DNA of 64,000 nucleotides from RGIG3159 sp034927685 (lineage in GTDB: Bacteria; Bacillota; Clostridia; Oscillospirales; Oscillospiraceae). The notes under the pieces were generated by a model that saw only the letters and a program-made list of their open reading frames with translations, was not told where the DNA came from and made no database searches. Position numbers and translations under genes: made by a program. Below, piece after piece: positions 1 to 8,568 of the stretch. The stretch is from NCBI GenBank assembly GCA_034927685.1, contig JAYFPO010000023.1, positions 1-64,000 of the forward strand, given 5' to 3'. Positions within the stretch are counted from its first letter, which is position 1. Each line of letters starts with the position of its first letter.

Positions 1-1
1 T

Positions 2-247
2 TCTTCAAAGATGTTCCGCGGGACGGTGGAAAAGCAGTACCGCAGTTTGATGAACGTTCCGTTTGTGACCGAGAGCAAGGAAAAGGATGCGGAAGTCGTG
101 GCGGCGACGAAGGCGGCCGGTATTGAGAACCTGAAGGGCCACAAGTCTGTGGGCGGCCTGCGCGCCTCCATCTACAACGCCATGCCCAAGGAGGGCGTCG
201 AAGTGCTCGTGGACTTCCTCAAAAAATACGAGGCGGAGCATTCCTGA
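2..247 (+). CDS. serC: Phosphoserine aminotransferase, C-terminal end (partial)
   Basis: Open from the window edge; the 5' part lies outside. The last ~80 residues carry the SerC signature NLKGHKSVGGLRASIYNAMP followed by a GVEVLVDFLKKYE-type terminal helix. SerC is a PLP enzyme that converts 3-phosphohydroxypyruvate plus glutamate into phosphoserine plus 2-oxoglutarate. It is followed by serA, the preceding pathway step, which supports the call. A terminator lies directly after the stop, and serA has its own promoter. Confidence 0.93.
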   Translation, partial: SSKMFRGTVEKQYRSLMNVPFVTESKEKDAEVVAATKAAGIENLKGHKSVGGLRASIYNAMPKEGVEVLVDFLKKYEAEHS

Positions 248-257
248 TGCAAAAAGG

Positions 258-287
258 GCGGGATCATACAGAATTCCCGCTTTTTTT
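258..287 (+). terminator. Rho-independent terminator after serC
   Basis: GCGGGA / TCCCGC stem with an 11-nt loop, followed by seven Ts and preceded by an A-run. It begins 11 nt after the serC stop, so serC and serA are probably separate transcripts with some read-through. Confidence 0.85.
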
Positions 288-403
288 GTGATAATTGTAG
301 GGAGATTCCGCTGATATTTCTACGCGAAAAATATTTTCAACTGATTAATGAAATTGTTTGGCTCGTTTTTCCCCTCTTTTGCGGTTCCATTTATTGCGAG
401 CCG

Positions 404-412
404 TGATATAAT
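404..412 (+). promoter_or_regulatory. Extended -10 promoter of serA
   Basis: TGATATAAT is a perfect -10 hexamer (407-412) with an upstream TG extended element. The -35 is poor (TTCCAT at 385-390, spacer 16), as is usual for extended -10 promoters. serA starts 47 nt downstream. Confidence 0.6.
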
Positions 413-459
413 CAAAACCTGGCGTGTTGAAAAACTGATTCAGAAAAGGAGAAGATACA

Positions 460-1371
460 ATGCGTATTCTTGTGACAGACGGGATGGACAAGACTGCTGT
501 GGAAACCTTACGCAGCGATGGTCACGAGGTTGTAGAGCAGTTTTTTGCACCGGAAGAGCTTGGAAGGGCGCTCCGGGACTTCAACGTTGTCATTGTCCGC
601 TCCAAGACAAAGGTTCGCGCCAATCATTTGGATGCGGCCAAGGGCGGCTCGCTGAAGCTCGTCATTCGCGGCGGCGTCGGCGTAGACAACATTGATGTCG
701 ACTATGCTAAGGAATGTGGGATTCAGGTGATGAACACACCCAAGGCTTCCTCCGAGTCCGTAGCGGAACTGGCCATGGCCCATATGTTTTCCTGCGCCCG
801 GTATCTCTCCATCGCCGGGCACACCATGCGGGAAGATAAGTGGGAGAAAAAGTCCTACTCAAAGGGCATAGAGCTCTCTGGCAAGACGCTGGGCATCATT
901 GGCTTCGGCCGCATTGGCCAGAAGCTGGGCAGCATGGCCAAGGGTATTGGCATGACCGTTTTGGCCAATGATATTTACCATGTTCCCGGCATCGAGGCGC
1001 AGATGGGCATGAAGTACGTTGAAATGGACGAGCTGCTGGCAAAATCCGATTTCATCTCGCTGCACACGCCCGCCATCAATGGTGTCAAGTTGATTTCCGG
1101 GGAGAACATCGCCAAGATGAAGGACGGCGTTGTTTTTGTCAATACCTCCCGCGGCAACAACGTGGATGAGTCTGCATTGCTCGCCGCTCTGAATTCCGGT
1201 AAGATCCGCGCTGCCGGCCTGGATGTCTTTGCCGATGAACCCGCCAGCAATCAGGCGCTATACAGCCATCCCATGGTCTCCTGCACACCGCACATTGGTG
1301 CCGGCACCCAAGAAGCGCAGAAGAGAATCGGCACCGAAATTGTGGACATTATCCGTAATTTTACAAAGTAA
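460..1371 (+). CDS. serA: D-3-phosphoglycerate dehydrogenase, short form
   Basis: 303 residues; first step of serine synthesis, oxidising 3-phosphoglycerate with NAD+. The Rossmann glycine motif GFGRIGQKLG is at about residue 147. The catalytic Arg region (NTSRGNNVDE, ~230), the acidic residue in LDVFADEP, and the catalytic His in CTPHIGAGT (~276) are all present. It ends straight after the catalytic core: no C-terminal ACT or ASB domain, so the serine feedback site of long SerA forms is absent. Short forms are common in Clostridia. The start has the strong RBS AAAGGAG. gdhA follows after 38 nt, probably co-transcribed. Confidence 0.92.
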   Translation: MRILVTDGMDKTAVETLRSDGHEVVEQFFAPEELGRALRDFNVVIVRSKTKVRANHLDAAKGGSLKLVIRGGVGVDNIDVDYAKECGIQVMNTPKASSESVAELAMAHMFSCARYLSIAGHTMREDKWEKKSYSKGIELSGKTLGIIGFGRIGQKLGSMAKGIGMTVLANDIYHVPGIEAQMGMKYVEMDELLAKSDFISLHTPAINGVKLISGENIAKMKDGVVFVNTSRGNNVDESALLAALNSGKIRAAGLDVFADEPASNQALYSHPMVSCTPHIGAGTQEAQKRIGTEIVDIIRNFTK

Positions 1372-1409
1372 AAGCTTTGTGAAAATATAAAATTAAGGAG
1401 CAAAAAAAT

Positions 1410-2765
1410 ATGAACGCTTATGTTGAAAGTGTTATCGCCAACGTCAAGGCTAAACACGGCAACGAGCCCGAATTTGTACAGACCGTTGAAGAAGTTTTCT
1501 CATCCCTCTCTCCTGTCGTCGACGCGCATCCCGAATATATCAAAGCCGACCTCTTGAACCGTATGGTCGAGCCGGAACGGATGTTCACCTTCCGCGTTGT
1601 TTGGATGGACGATAAAGGCGATTATCATACCAATATCGGTTATCGTTTCCAGTTCAACGGCGCCATCGGCCCCTACAAAGGTGGCCTGCGCTTCCAGAAA
1701 AACGTCTATTCCGGCATCATCAAGTTCCTGGGCTTTGAGCAGATCTTCAAGAACTCCCTGACCGGTCTCCCCATCGGCGGCGCAAAGGGCGGCTCCGACT
1801 TTGACCCAGCCGGCAAGTCCGACGCCGAGGTCATGCGCTTCTGCCAGAGCTTTATGACGGCTCTGTACCGCTACATCGGGCCGGACTGTGACGTTCCCGC
1901 AGGCGACATGGGCGTGGGCGGCCGTGAGATCGGCTACCTGTACGGCCAGTACCGCCGTCTGAAGGGCGTCTGGGAGAATGGCGTTCTGACCGGCAAGGGC
2001 TTCTCCTATGGCGGCTCCCGTACCCGTCCCGAGGCTACCGGCTTCGGCGCCATGTACTATCTGAACGAAGTTCTGAAGCACGAGGGCGAGGACATCAAGG
2101 GCAAGACCATTGCCATCTCCGGCTTCGGCAACGTGGCTTGGGGCATCTGCACGAAGGCACTCCATCTGGGTGCGAAGGTTGTCACCCTGTCCGGCCCCGA
2201 CGGCTTCATTTATGATCCCGAAGGCATTTCCTCCTGCCAGGAGAAGGTCGACTTCATGCTTGAAATGCGTGCCTCCGGCCGCAACCGCGTGCAGGACTAT
2301 TCCGACAAGTTCCCCGGCGTCGAGTTCCATCCCGGTGAGAAGCCCTGGGGCATCAAGGCAGACATCATCATGCCGTCCGCCATGCAGAACGATGTAAAGA
2401 TGGAAGCTGCCGAGAAGATTGTTGCCAACGGCATCAAGTACTACATAGAAGTTGCCAATATGCCCACGACGAACGACGCGCTGAACTATCTGCGCAGCCA
2501 GAAGAACATGGTCGTCGCACCCTCCAAGGCAGTCAATGCCGGCGGCGTCGGCGTTTCCGCGCTGGAAATGGCACAGAACTCCGAGCGCCTCGTGTGGAGC
2601 GCAGAAGAGGTCGATCATCAGCTGCATCTGATGATGGAGAACATCCATCGGGTGTCCGCCGAGGCCGCCGAGGAATACGGTCTGGGTTACGATCTGGTTT
2701 CCGGTGCCAACATCGCCGGTTTCAAGAAGGTCGCCGAAGCTATGATGGAGCAGGGCATTTTCTAA
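1410..2765 (+). CDS. gdhA: NADP-type glutamate dehydrogenase
   Basis: 451 residues, the normal length for hexameric bacterial GDH. It interconverts 2-oxoglutarate plus ammonia with glutamate. The active-site segment PIGGAKGGSDFDP with the catalytic lysine is at about residue 122, GGSRTRPEATGFG at ~200, and the nucleotide-binding GFGNVAWG at ~240. RBS TAAGGAG lies 9 nt before the ATG. No separate promoter is visible in the 38-nt gap after serA. Its product glutamate is the amino donor for SerC, so the neighbourhood is coherent. The long antisense frame over this gene is a codon-bias shadow. Confidence 0.95.
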   Translation: MNAYVESVIANVKAKHGNEPEFVQTVEEVFSSLSPVVDAHPEYIKADLLNRMVEPERMFTFRVVWMDDKGDYHTNIGYRFQFNGAIGPYKGGLRFQKNVYSGIIKFLGFEQIFKNSLTGLPIGGAKGGSDFDPAGKSDAEVMRFCQSFMTALYRYIGPDCDVPAGDMGVGGREIGYLYGQYRRLKGVWENGVLTGKGFSYGGSRTRPEATGFGAMYYLNEVLKHEGEDIKGKTIAISGFGNVAWGICTKALHLGAKVVTLSGPDGFIYDPEGISSCQEKVDFMLEMRASGRNRVQDYSDKFPGVEFHPGEKPWGIKADIIMPSAMQNDVKMEAAEKIVANGIKYYIEVANMPTTNDALNYLRSQKNMVVAPSKAVNAGGVGVSALEMAQNSERLVWSAEEVDHQLHLMMENIHRVSAEAAEEYGLGYDLVSGANIAGFKKVAEAMMEQGIF

Positions 2766-2856
2766 TAAACGCAAAAAACAGGTGCCGCGGAAGAGCGCGG
2801 TGTTATAAAACAGTAAAATCAAATTACAGCGAAAACCTTGTGTTTTCAAGGGGATT

Positions 2857-2888
2857 CGGCGTGACTTCGGTCACGCCGTTTTCTCTTT
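2857..2888 (+). terminator. Terminator of serA-gdhA, overlapping the recombinase remnant's stop
   Basis: CGGCGTGA / TCACGCCG stem with a 6-nt loop, followed by TTTTCTCTTTC. The right arm contains the reverse-strand stop codon of the recombinase remnant, so the element and the gdhA terminator share these bases. This suggests that the hairpin may have arrived with the element. Confidence 0.65.
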
Positions 2889-3143
2889 CATAAGCTCGCC
2901 CAGAGGGATAAAACCCAAGCCGTCATACTTGATGTGAATGTGCTGCGTCTGTTTTCCGCTGGACTTGTCCGGCACGTCCACATAGATGGCCGACACCAAC
3001 TCCCGCAGCGCATATGGGGTTAATTCCTCGATACCACATACTTGTGCGCTTTCTCGATGAACTTTTTAATGTTTTGTCGTCCCTGTACTTCAATTCTCTG
3101 TCGCAAGGTGATGACCTCGGCCTCAAGCTGCTTCTGCTCCGCC
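2871..3143 (-). pseudogene. C-terminal remnant of a large serine recombinase (broken)
   Basis: Reverse-strand reading gives the typical C-terminus of Tn-type large serine recombinases: IEELTPYALRELVSAIYVD, then DKSSGKQTQHIHIKYDG, then GLGFIPLGELMKEKTA and a stop. Upstream, in another frame, the coiled segment AEQKQLEAEVITLRQRIE runs into NIKKFIEKAHKYV. The frames join if one G is restored near 3030, i.e. a single-base deletion. The catalytic N-terminal domain is missing altogether. This is a degraded mobile-element end, not a working gene. Confidence 0.8.
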
Positions 3144-3248
3144 TCATGACTTTTGGTTCCGGTTCTCATACTGCGGGATTTGCTCCTGTGTGCGCTCCAT
3201 TTCGGCGTTACGTTCCTCGATGGTGGCGGGTAATTTTTTCTTCGTCAT
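3144..3248 (-). pseudogene. Small mobile-element ORF (DUF3847-like), truncated by the recombinase remnant
   Basis: 34 codons starting MTKKKLPATIEERNAEME after a near-perfect AAAGGAGG ribosome site, ending at a TGA exactly where the recombinase-like sequence begins. From memory it resembles small DUF3847-type proteins of conjugative elements; those are longer, so this copy looks cut short by the deletion that fused it to the recombinase tail. Confidence 0.5.
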
Positions 3249-3280
3249 GGGTAGTCCTCCTTTTGATTTTGGCTTAAGAA

Positions 3281-3308
3281 AAGAGCATTTGATTTCTCAA
3301 ATGCTCTT
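3281..3308 (-). terminator. Terminator of the ECF sigma/anti-sigma operon
   Basis: AAGAGCATTTG / CAAATGCTCTT stem of 11 bp with a 6-nt loop. On the minus strand it runs into TTTTCTTA. It lies 34 nt beyond the anti-sigma stop. Confidence 0.75.
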
Positions 3309-3341
3309 ACAGGATTTTGCTTTCTGAAAGATAATTTACAC

Positions 3342-4484
3342 TTATCCTGCCACTCCGATAGAAAGAATCTCGCCTGTATACAGATCTACGCTGATTTTAT
3401 ATTGACTTATCATTCCAAATTCGTTCGGTTGACTTTCAAATGTAAGAATCCATCCAAGGCGAGTCAAACCATAATACTTGTAATTCTCATCTGAAGATTC
3501 CGTCATGCCATTCAAGGATGACATTCCTCCGGGGTCAGGGAGACAAATGCCGATTTCTGCACTTAGTGAATAGTCGTCGGACGCATCGAAAAGATGGTTC
3601 TGATTCTCTACAACTGTCACAGCTTCCTCTTTCGTAATCGCTTCTGCTCCGGGGGCATGATCGTCCAAAAGCGGAACGTAAAAGCTATTGGATAGCTGAA
3701 AGGTTCCAGTACATGGGTCGATCACGATGCGGACTTGCTCGTATTCATTGCAAAGGTTCAGTGTTTCGCCCCACAGCTCAACCTGAATTTGCTTGTCAAA
3801 ATCGAATGACCAGGCATGGTCATCATATTTTTCTACATAATCAAAAACATACCCCTCCGCATATGGCAGCGTGTCGTAGTAGCTTTGAGCGATTTCCAGC
3901 GCATCAGAATCCGACATTGGCGTACCATCGACAATTTCTTCATCAAAAGCAGTCACACCAATTAAATAGCCGCTTTGGGCGTCAAACTTTGCTTCTGATC
4001 TATTGTTTTTTTCATCAGAGAACGATACCAGTACCTCCTCCCGGCTCCACATCTGGTTTGTCTGTCTTGATACCGTCAGACTTGATGCATCTGTATTTTG
4101 CTTATTCACAGCATCCAGAACAATGCTGGTCTGCTGAATAAACCACTCATCCGACAGTTCCGTTGTCTCTGCATGAGCAGAGGTATCTGTTTGATCTGTA
4201 ACTGGATAGTTTTGTGTATCGTGCACTTGGATGTTTTCGCCCTCATAAGTTTCACCCTTATCAGGCATATGCCAATATACATAAGCTGCAAATCCGCACA
4301 AAGCAAGCAATGCCGCAATGATAGCTGCAATAATGAGTGTCCGGCTTATACGCTGCGAATGTCTTCCCGGTGATGTTGAACAAGCATGTTGTGCAGGCTC
4401 AACATGCGATCTCACGCTTTCTGTTTCTTCGATAATATCATCATTGAGCATATTCAAAGCATCACTGATCTGCTCCTTTTTCAT
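3342..4484 (-). CDS. Membrane-bound anti-sigma factor with PepSY-like extracellular domain
   Basis: 380 residues. A short cytoplasmic N-terminus (1-45) is followed by one membrane span (SRTLIIAAIIAALLALCGFA, ~47-70) and a long acidic extracellular part. Two stretches there look like PepSY-type repeats, each ending in a hydrophobic strand plus 'TGxxxS' (CTGTFQLSN and YTGEILSIG). It overlaps the sigma gene by ATGA, the standard arrangement for co-translated sigma/anti-sigma pairs. Inferred role: hold the ECF sigma inactive at the membrane until an envelope signal is sensed. There is no conserved zinc anti-sigma (HxxxCxxC) motif. Base composition is visibly more AT-rich than the flanking metabolic genes. 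Confidence 0.75.
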   Translation of the reverse strand: MKKEQISDALNMLNDDIIEETESVRSHVEPAQHACSTSPGRHSQRISRTLIIAAIIAALLALCGFAAYVYWHMPDKGETYEGENIQVHDTQNYPVTDQTDTSAHAETTELSDEWFIQQTSIVLDAVNKQNTDASSLTVSRQTNQMWSREEVLVSFSDEKNNRSEAKFDAQSGYLIGVTAFDEEIVDGTPMSDSDALEIAQSYYDTLPYAEGYVFDYVEKYDDHAWSFDFDKQIQVELWGETLNLCNEYEQVRIVIDPCTGTFQLSNSFYVPLLDDHAPGAEAITKEEAVTVVENQNHLFDASDDYSLSAEIGICLPDPGGMSSLNGMTESSDENYKYYGLTRLGWILTFESQPNEFGMISQYKISVDLYTGEILSIGVAG

Positions 4485-5041
4485 ATATCAAATCCCTCCT
4501 GTTCCAGATATGCTTTCAGCCCCTGCCGGATGCGGAATAACATACTTTTTGCTTTTGACTCACGCATGCCGCAATTTGCAGCAACTTCTTTTATGGAATC
4601 CATGTAATAATATCTTCCAACAAAAGTGCAGCGTGCTTCTTTTGAAAGCGTGTAGAGATAGGAATTGATCGCCGCTGCCAGCAGATGCAAGTCGACGCTC
4701 TGTTCCGTTGTGGCTGTGTCGGAAACGCATTCTTCCAACTCTGAAAGTGAAATGGCGTATTCTGTGGCTTGCCGCTTGTCTCTGTTCCTTGTCCTGAAAA
4801 TGTCGATGGACAGTTGCCGGGTAATTTTTCCGAGATAGGTTGCAAGAACATTGGGCTTATGCGGTGGCATGGAATTCCACGCTTTGAGGTATGTATCGTT
4901 CACGCTTTCCTTGCTGTCCTCGAAATCAGAGAGAATGTTGTAGGCAATTTTTGTAAGATAGCGGCTATATTTGTTTTCCGTCTCTCGAATAGCCGCCTCA
5001 TCCCGTTTCCAGTATAGATCAACAATCATCTCATCCTGCAT
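4481..5041 (-). CDS. ECF-type RNA polymerase sigma factor
   Basis: 186 residues, typical ECF length. Region 2 is DFEDSKESVNDTYLKAWNSM with the -10-binding helix after it (TYLGKITRQLSIDIFR). Region 4 is at the end (SIKEVAANCGMRESKAKSML, a helix-turn-helix for the -35). The start follows AAAGGGGG. It is translationally coupled to the anti-sigma gene. A GGCAACC motif 70-75 nt upstream could be an autoregulatory ECF -35. It lies next to a recombinase scar and has lower GC than its neighbours, so it may have come in by transfer. Confidence 0.85.
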   Translation of the reverse strand: MQDEMIVDLYWKRDEAAIRETENKYSRYLTKIAYNILSDFEDSKESVNDTYLKAWNSMPPHKPNVLATYLGKITRQLSIDIFRTRNRDKRQATEYAISLSELEECVSDTATTEQSVDLHLLAAAINSYLYTLSKEARCTFVGRYYYMDSIKEVAANCGMRESKAKSMLFRIRQGLKAYLEQEGFDI

Positions 5042-5093
5042 AGGCGCACCCCCTTTCCGCTTTTTCCCTGTCAGGTGCCTTCACTATATATCC

Positions 5094-5117
5094 CGACAAA
5101 AAAGGGATTTGGTTGCC
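5094..5117 (-). promoter_or_regulatory. Possible ECF-type autoregulatory promoter
   Basis: Minus-strand GGCAACC, then a T-rich spacer, then GTCG. ECF promoters typically pair an AAC-containing -35 with a CGTC-like -10. The match is partial, and it is placed upstream of the sigma gene itself. Confidence 0.3.
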
Positions 5118-5187
5118 TTGGAAATTGATTTTCATTAAAAAATTATAGCCGCAAATTGCAATCAATCTATTGCTTCTTGATATGGGC

Positions 5188-5226
5188 AAAAAATAAGCGG
5201 CACACAGACAAATCCGTTTGCCGTTT
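5188..5226 (-). terminator. Terminator at the end of the glycogen operon
   Basis: AAACGGCA / TGCCGCTT stem (8 bp with one wobble, 16-nt loop), followed on the minus strand by ATTTTTTG. It lies about 95 nt after the GH13 stop. The rest of the 5042-5320 gap holds only the ECF promoter candidate. Confidence 0.5.
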
Positions 5227-5320
5227 ATTCCTGCCAATCCAGCCTGACAGATGCCCGTAATTCGTAGTTTTCGTGGATTGCTGTTTTACGGACACCCGTC
5301 TACTCGCGGCGCCTGTTTTT

Positions 5321-7132
5321 TTATCCGGTTTCTGTCTCCAGAACGACATAACCGTCGTGGCCAACCGACACGCTGTCGCCGGTCAGTTCCAGTCCCCTTC
5401 CCATGCGCGGCACACCCTGATAGGGACCGCAGACGCGGGGACCTCGGTTGCAGACCACAAGCAGGTTGTCCCGCCGAAAGGCAAATACGCCGCCGCCCGC
5501 CTCGAGCAGCACAAAGCTGCCGGTCCGCAGTGCCTCGCAGCGCGTCCGCAGCGCACCCAGCGCGTGGTAATGGGCGCGAAGCGCCAAATCCTCCTGTCCC
5601 CATGGGTAGCAACGGCGGTTGAAGGGGTCCTTACCGCCCTCCATGCCGGCCTCGTCGGCATAGTAGATGGTCGGCGCACCGGGCATCGTAAACTGCAGCA
5701 CCGATGCGAGCCGCAGCCGCTCCACCGCCTGCCGTCTGCCCTCCGGGGAGAGCCGCCGCGCGGCTTCCACCTCTCGGCCCCCATCTCGTTCCCCATCGCC
5801 GCTGCCAAGCACCGTCAGTGCGCGGGCGGTATCGTGGGTAGAGAGCAGGGTCATGCAGCAGTCCAGCACCTCCCGTGGGTATTGCTCCAGCAGCGTCAGA
5901 ATCGTCTCGCCGAGCGCCGTTCCGTCGTCACGGCCGAGCACATAGGCAAGGATGGCGTTCCTCAGCGGATAATTCATGACAGAATCCAACTCTCCGTCCA
6001 CGAAATACCGCCGGCGTTGTCCATACGCCACCTTGCTGGAAGCGTCCTCCCAGACCTCGCCGATCAGCAGGGCGTCCGGCTTCTCCCGCCGGATCCGGCG
6101 CTTCAGTGCCAGCACAAATTCGTCCGGCAGCTCGTCGACCACATCGAGACGCCAACCGTCGGCGCCAAGCCGCAGCCAGTGGGCTGCCACGCTGTCGGCA
6201 TCTCCGATCAAAAAATTCACATAACCCGGTTCCAGCTTATCGAGGCAAGGCAGCGTCCGAAAGCCCCACCATGCCTCATAGCTGTCCGGCCAGTGTTTCC
6301 AGAGATACCAGCTTCGATAGGGCGACGCCGGATCGGAAACGGCACTACGAAAATAGGAGGCGCGGTCGCCGGTGTGAGAAAACACGCCGTCCAGAATCAC
6401 TCGCATGCCCAGACCATGCGCGGTCTCGCAAAGGGTGCGGAAGTCTGCTTCCGTGCCAAGCATGGGGTCGATTCTCCGATAATCGGCGGTGTCGTAACGG
6501 TGGTTGGACCACGCCATAAAAATCGGATTCAGGTAGAGACCCGTGACGCCAAGCTGTCGCAGCTCCGGCAGCTTTTCCGTGATGCCGCGGAGATTTCCGC
6601 CGAAAAAGTCGCTGTTTGTGATCTCTCCTTGCGCATTTGGACGCCAGTCCGGATCCTCGCCCCAAGCGGCATGGACCCGGTACGGCTCTAGCTTTCCCGT
6701 GAGATCGCAGCTGCCGGACCGATGAAAGCGGTCCGGAAAAATCTGGTAAAACACCGCGCCCCGGGCCCAATCCGGCACCGTGGCAGAAACGTCCACGCAG
6801 CTCAGCTGCCACCGGTCGCCTGCCTCCATGTTGGTGCCGTCTCCCTCTTTGAACAGGCGAAAGCCGCCTTCCCGCTTATGGACGTAAAAGGAATAAAAAT
6901 AGATGCCTCGCGGGAGCGTAAACTCGCCGGAAAACCGCTGGTAGTCACCAGTCTCCGTCGTATACGGCAGCGGAAAACGCAGCGTCCGGCCATCGCCCTC
7001 CAGCAGTACCTCGACAAGGATCGCACGCACATCCTGCGGAATATCCAGAGAAAGGCGGCAAGTCCGCCCCTCCGGCAAAACGCCGGAGGGGCTTTTATAC
7101 TGGGGATCTCTGGAGTTGAACAAAATTCTCAT
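5321..7132 (-). CDS. GH13 alpha-amylase / neopullulanase-type glycosidase
   Basis: About 603 residues. An N-terminal beta-sandwich (1-115) precedes the catalytic barrel, which starts at AVFYQIFPDRFHRSG. GH13 regions: I, MRVILDGVFSHTGD; II, DGWRLDVVDELPD with the nucleophile Asp (~327); III, LIGEVWEDAS with the acid/base Glu (~359); IV, LLSTHDTARAL with the stabiliser Asp (~432). Region IV begins S-T-H-D, close to the SHD of cyclomaltodextrinases. There is no signal peptide, so it acts inside the cell, probably on maltodextrins or glycogen branches. The ATG at 7132 overlaps the glgA stop (ATGA), so I prefer it to the TTG at 7141. Last gene of the glg operon. Confidence 0.88.
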   Translation of the reverse strand: MRILFNSRDPQYKSPSGVLPEGRTCRLSLDIPQDVRAILVEVLLEGDGRTLRFPLPYTTETGDYQRFSGEFTLPRGIYFYSFYVHKREGGFRLFKEGDGTNMEAGDRWQLSCVDVSATVPDWARGAVFYQIFPDRFHRSGSCDLTGKLEPYRVHAAWGEDPDWRPNAQGEITNSDFFGGNLRGITEKLPELRQLGVTGLYLNPIFMAWSNHRYDTADYRRIDPMLGTEADFRTLCETAHGLGMRVILDGVFSHTGDRASYFRSAVSDPASPYRSWYLWKHWPDSYEAWWGFRTLPCLDKLEPGYVNFLIGDADSVAAHWLRLGADGWRLDVVDELPDEFVLALKRRIRREKPDALLIGEVWEDASSKVAYGQRRRYFVDGELDSVMNYPLRNAILAYVLGRDDGTALGETILTLLEQYPREVLDCCMTLLSTHDTARALTVLGSGDGERDGGREVEAARRLSPEGRRQAVERLRLASVLQFTMPGAPTIYYADEAGMEGGKDPFNRRCYPWGQEDLALRAHYHALGALRTRCEALRTGSFVLLEAGGGVFAFRRDNLLVVCNRGPRVCGPYQGVPRMGRGLELTGDSVSVGHDGYVVLETETG

Positions 7133-8568
7133 TGGCCGCAAAGTCTCCGATACAAGTTAAGATACGCTTCGGCGGGCTTTTTCCAGCTAAAATCCGTAGT
7201 CATATCCCGCATAACCAGCTCGTACCAAACCTCTTTGTGATTCCAGTAGAGGTCGCACGCGCGATCCACGGCAGAAAGGAAATCCTCGCCGTTGTAGCTC
7301 TGGAAGGTGAAGCCGCGCCCCTCGCCGGTGATCTCGTTGTAGGGCGGGACGGTATCCATGAGTCCTCCCACCGCGTGAACCACAGGTACCGCGCCATAGC
7401 GCATGGCGATCATCTGACTGAGGCCACACGGTTCGCTGCGCGATGGCATCAGATAGATGTCGCTGCCCGCATAGATCCGGCTGGCCAGATGGGGATGGAA
7501 CCCGAGATACGCGGCGAATTTTCCGGGATAACGCCGTGCCAGGTCCGACATTGCCGCCTCATACTGCGGCTCGCCGGAGCCGCAGACCACAAGCTGAACT
7601 TCCCGTTCCCGCATCAGCGTCTCCGCAATGTAGCACAGAAGATCAATGCCCTTGTGGCCCGCAAGCCGCGTCACAGCGGAGAGAATGGGGACCGATGCGT
7701 CCGGGCTGAGTCCGAGCTCCTGCTGGAGCGCCGCCTTCGCCAGCGGTTTTTTCTCCCGGTACTCCTCCGGGCCAAAGCGGACAGCCAGATCGTTGTCGGT
7801 CGCCGGGTCAAATCGCTTCATATTGAGGCCGTTGACGATGCCGGACAGCTTTCCCTGCTCCCGCTGCAAAATGGGGCAGAGATTCTCGCCAAACCAGGGC
7901 GTGGTAATCTCGCTCGCATAGGTCTCCGAGACGGTGGTCACCTCGTCCGCCAGCGCAATGCCCGACATCAAAAAGTTGACGCCGCCGTCGCAGTCCACGG
8001 TGTCGCGGTACTCCTCCCCCATCCCGATGACGTCACTCAGAAAGTCCGGGTTTGCCCAGCCCTGATATTCCAGATTGTGGATCGTCAGGACGGTCCTGAC
8101 ACCGGGAAAACAGTCCTGATAGAAGCCCCGCAAAAACAGCGGAACCAGCGCCGCCTGCCAGTCGTGGCAGTGGATCACATCGGGCCGGAAGTCCAGATGG
8201 TCCATGGCCTCCAGCACAGCTTTGGAAAAATAGGCGAATCGTTCGCCGTCATCAAGACATCCGTAGATGCTGTCTCGCCCGAAATAATACTCGTTGTCGA
8301 TCAGGTAGACCCGAAGCTTCCGACGCGGGCTGCGCACCCGGAGTACGCCCACATAGCAATCCCGCCAGGCAAGCTTCATGGTAAAAGTCGCGACCGTCTC
8401 TGTGGGAATATTCTCGTTTTGCTTGATACATTTGTAATAAGGAAGAAATAGACAGATTTCGGTATTTTTCTGTTCGGAAAGCGCCTGTGGCAGCGCTTCC
8501 ATCACGTCGCCGAGGCCGCCGGTTTTGAGAAACGGGGCCGCTTCCGAAGCAGCCATGGCAATTTTCAT
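7129..8568 (-). CDS. glgA: Glycogen synthase (ADP-glucose)
   Basis: 479 residues, standard GT5 length. The ADP-glucose/glucan-binding KTGGLGDV motif is at residues ~16-23, and the C-terminal GT-B half has RSEPCGLSQMIAMRYG near the end. It transfers glucose from ADP-glucose to the growing alpha-1,4-glucan. It overlaps glgD upstream by ATGA and the GH13 gene downstream by ATGA, so all three are translationally coupled. The long antisense frame covering this gene is a shadow. Confidence 0.95.
   Translation of the reverse strand: MKIAMAASEAAPFLKTGGLGDVMEALPQALSEQKNTEICLFLPYYKCIKQNENIPTETVATFTMKLAWRDCYVGVLRVRSPRRKLRVYLIDNEYYFGRDSIYGCLDDGERFAYFSKAVLEAMDHLDFRPDVIHCHDWQAALVPLFLRGFYQDCFPGVRTVLTIHNLEYQGWANPDFLSDVIGMGEEYRDTVDCDGGVNFLMSGIALADEVTTVSETYASEITTPWFGENLCPILQREQGKLSGIVNGLNMKRFDPATDNDLAVRFGPEEYREKKPLAKAALQQELGLSPDASVPILSAVTRLAGHKGIDLLCYIAETLMREREVQLVVCGSGEPQYEAAMSDLARRYPGKFAAYLGFHPHLASRIYAGSDIYLMPSRSEPCGLSQMIAMRYGAVPVVHAVGGLMDTVPPYNEITGEGRGFTFQSYNGEDFLSAVDRACDLYWNHKEVWYELVMRDMTTDFSWKKPAEAYLNLYRRLCGQ

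Noticed and set aside
379..412. Standard sigma-A promoter of serA with TTGCGG as -35
   Set aside because: The spacer to TATAAT would be 22 nt. The TG-extended -10 explains it better.
1500..2849. 449-residue antisense frame over gdhA
   Set aside because: Codon-bias shadow of a certain gene; His/Val/Leu-rich composition and no ribosome site.
7132..8451. 439-residue plus-strand frame over glgA, and similar long frames over the GH13 and branching-enzyme genes
   Set aside because: Mirror frames of high-GC coding DNA with no ribosome site or recognisable domain.
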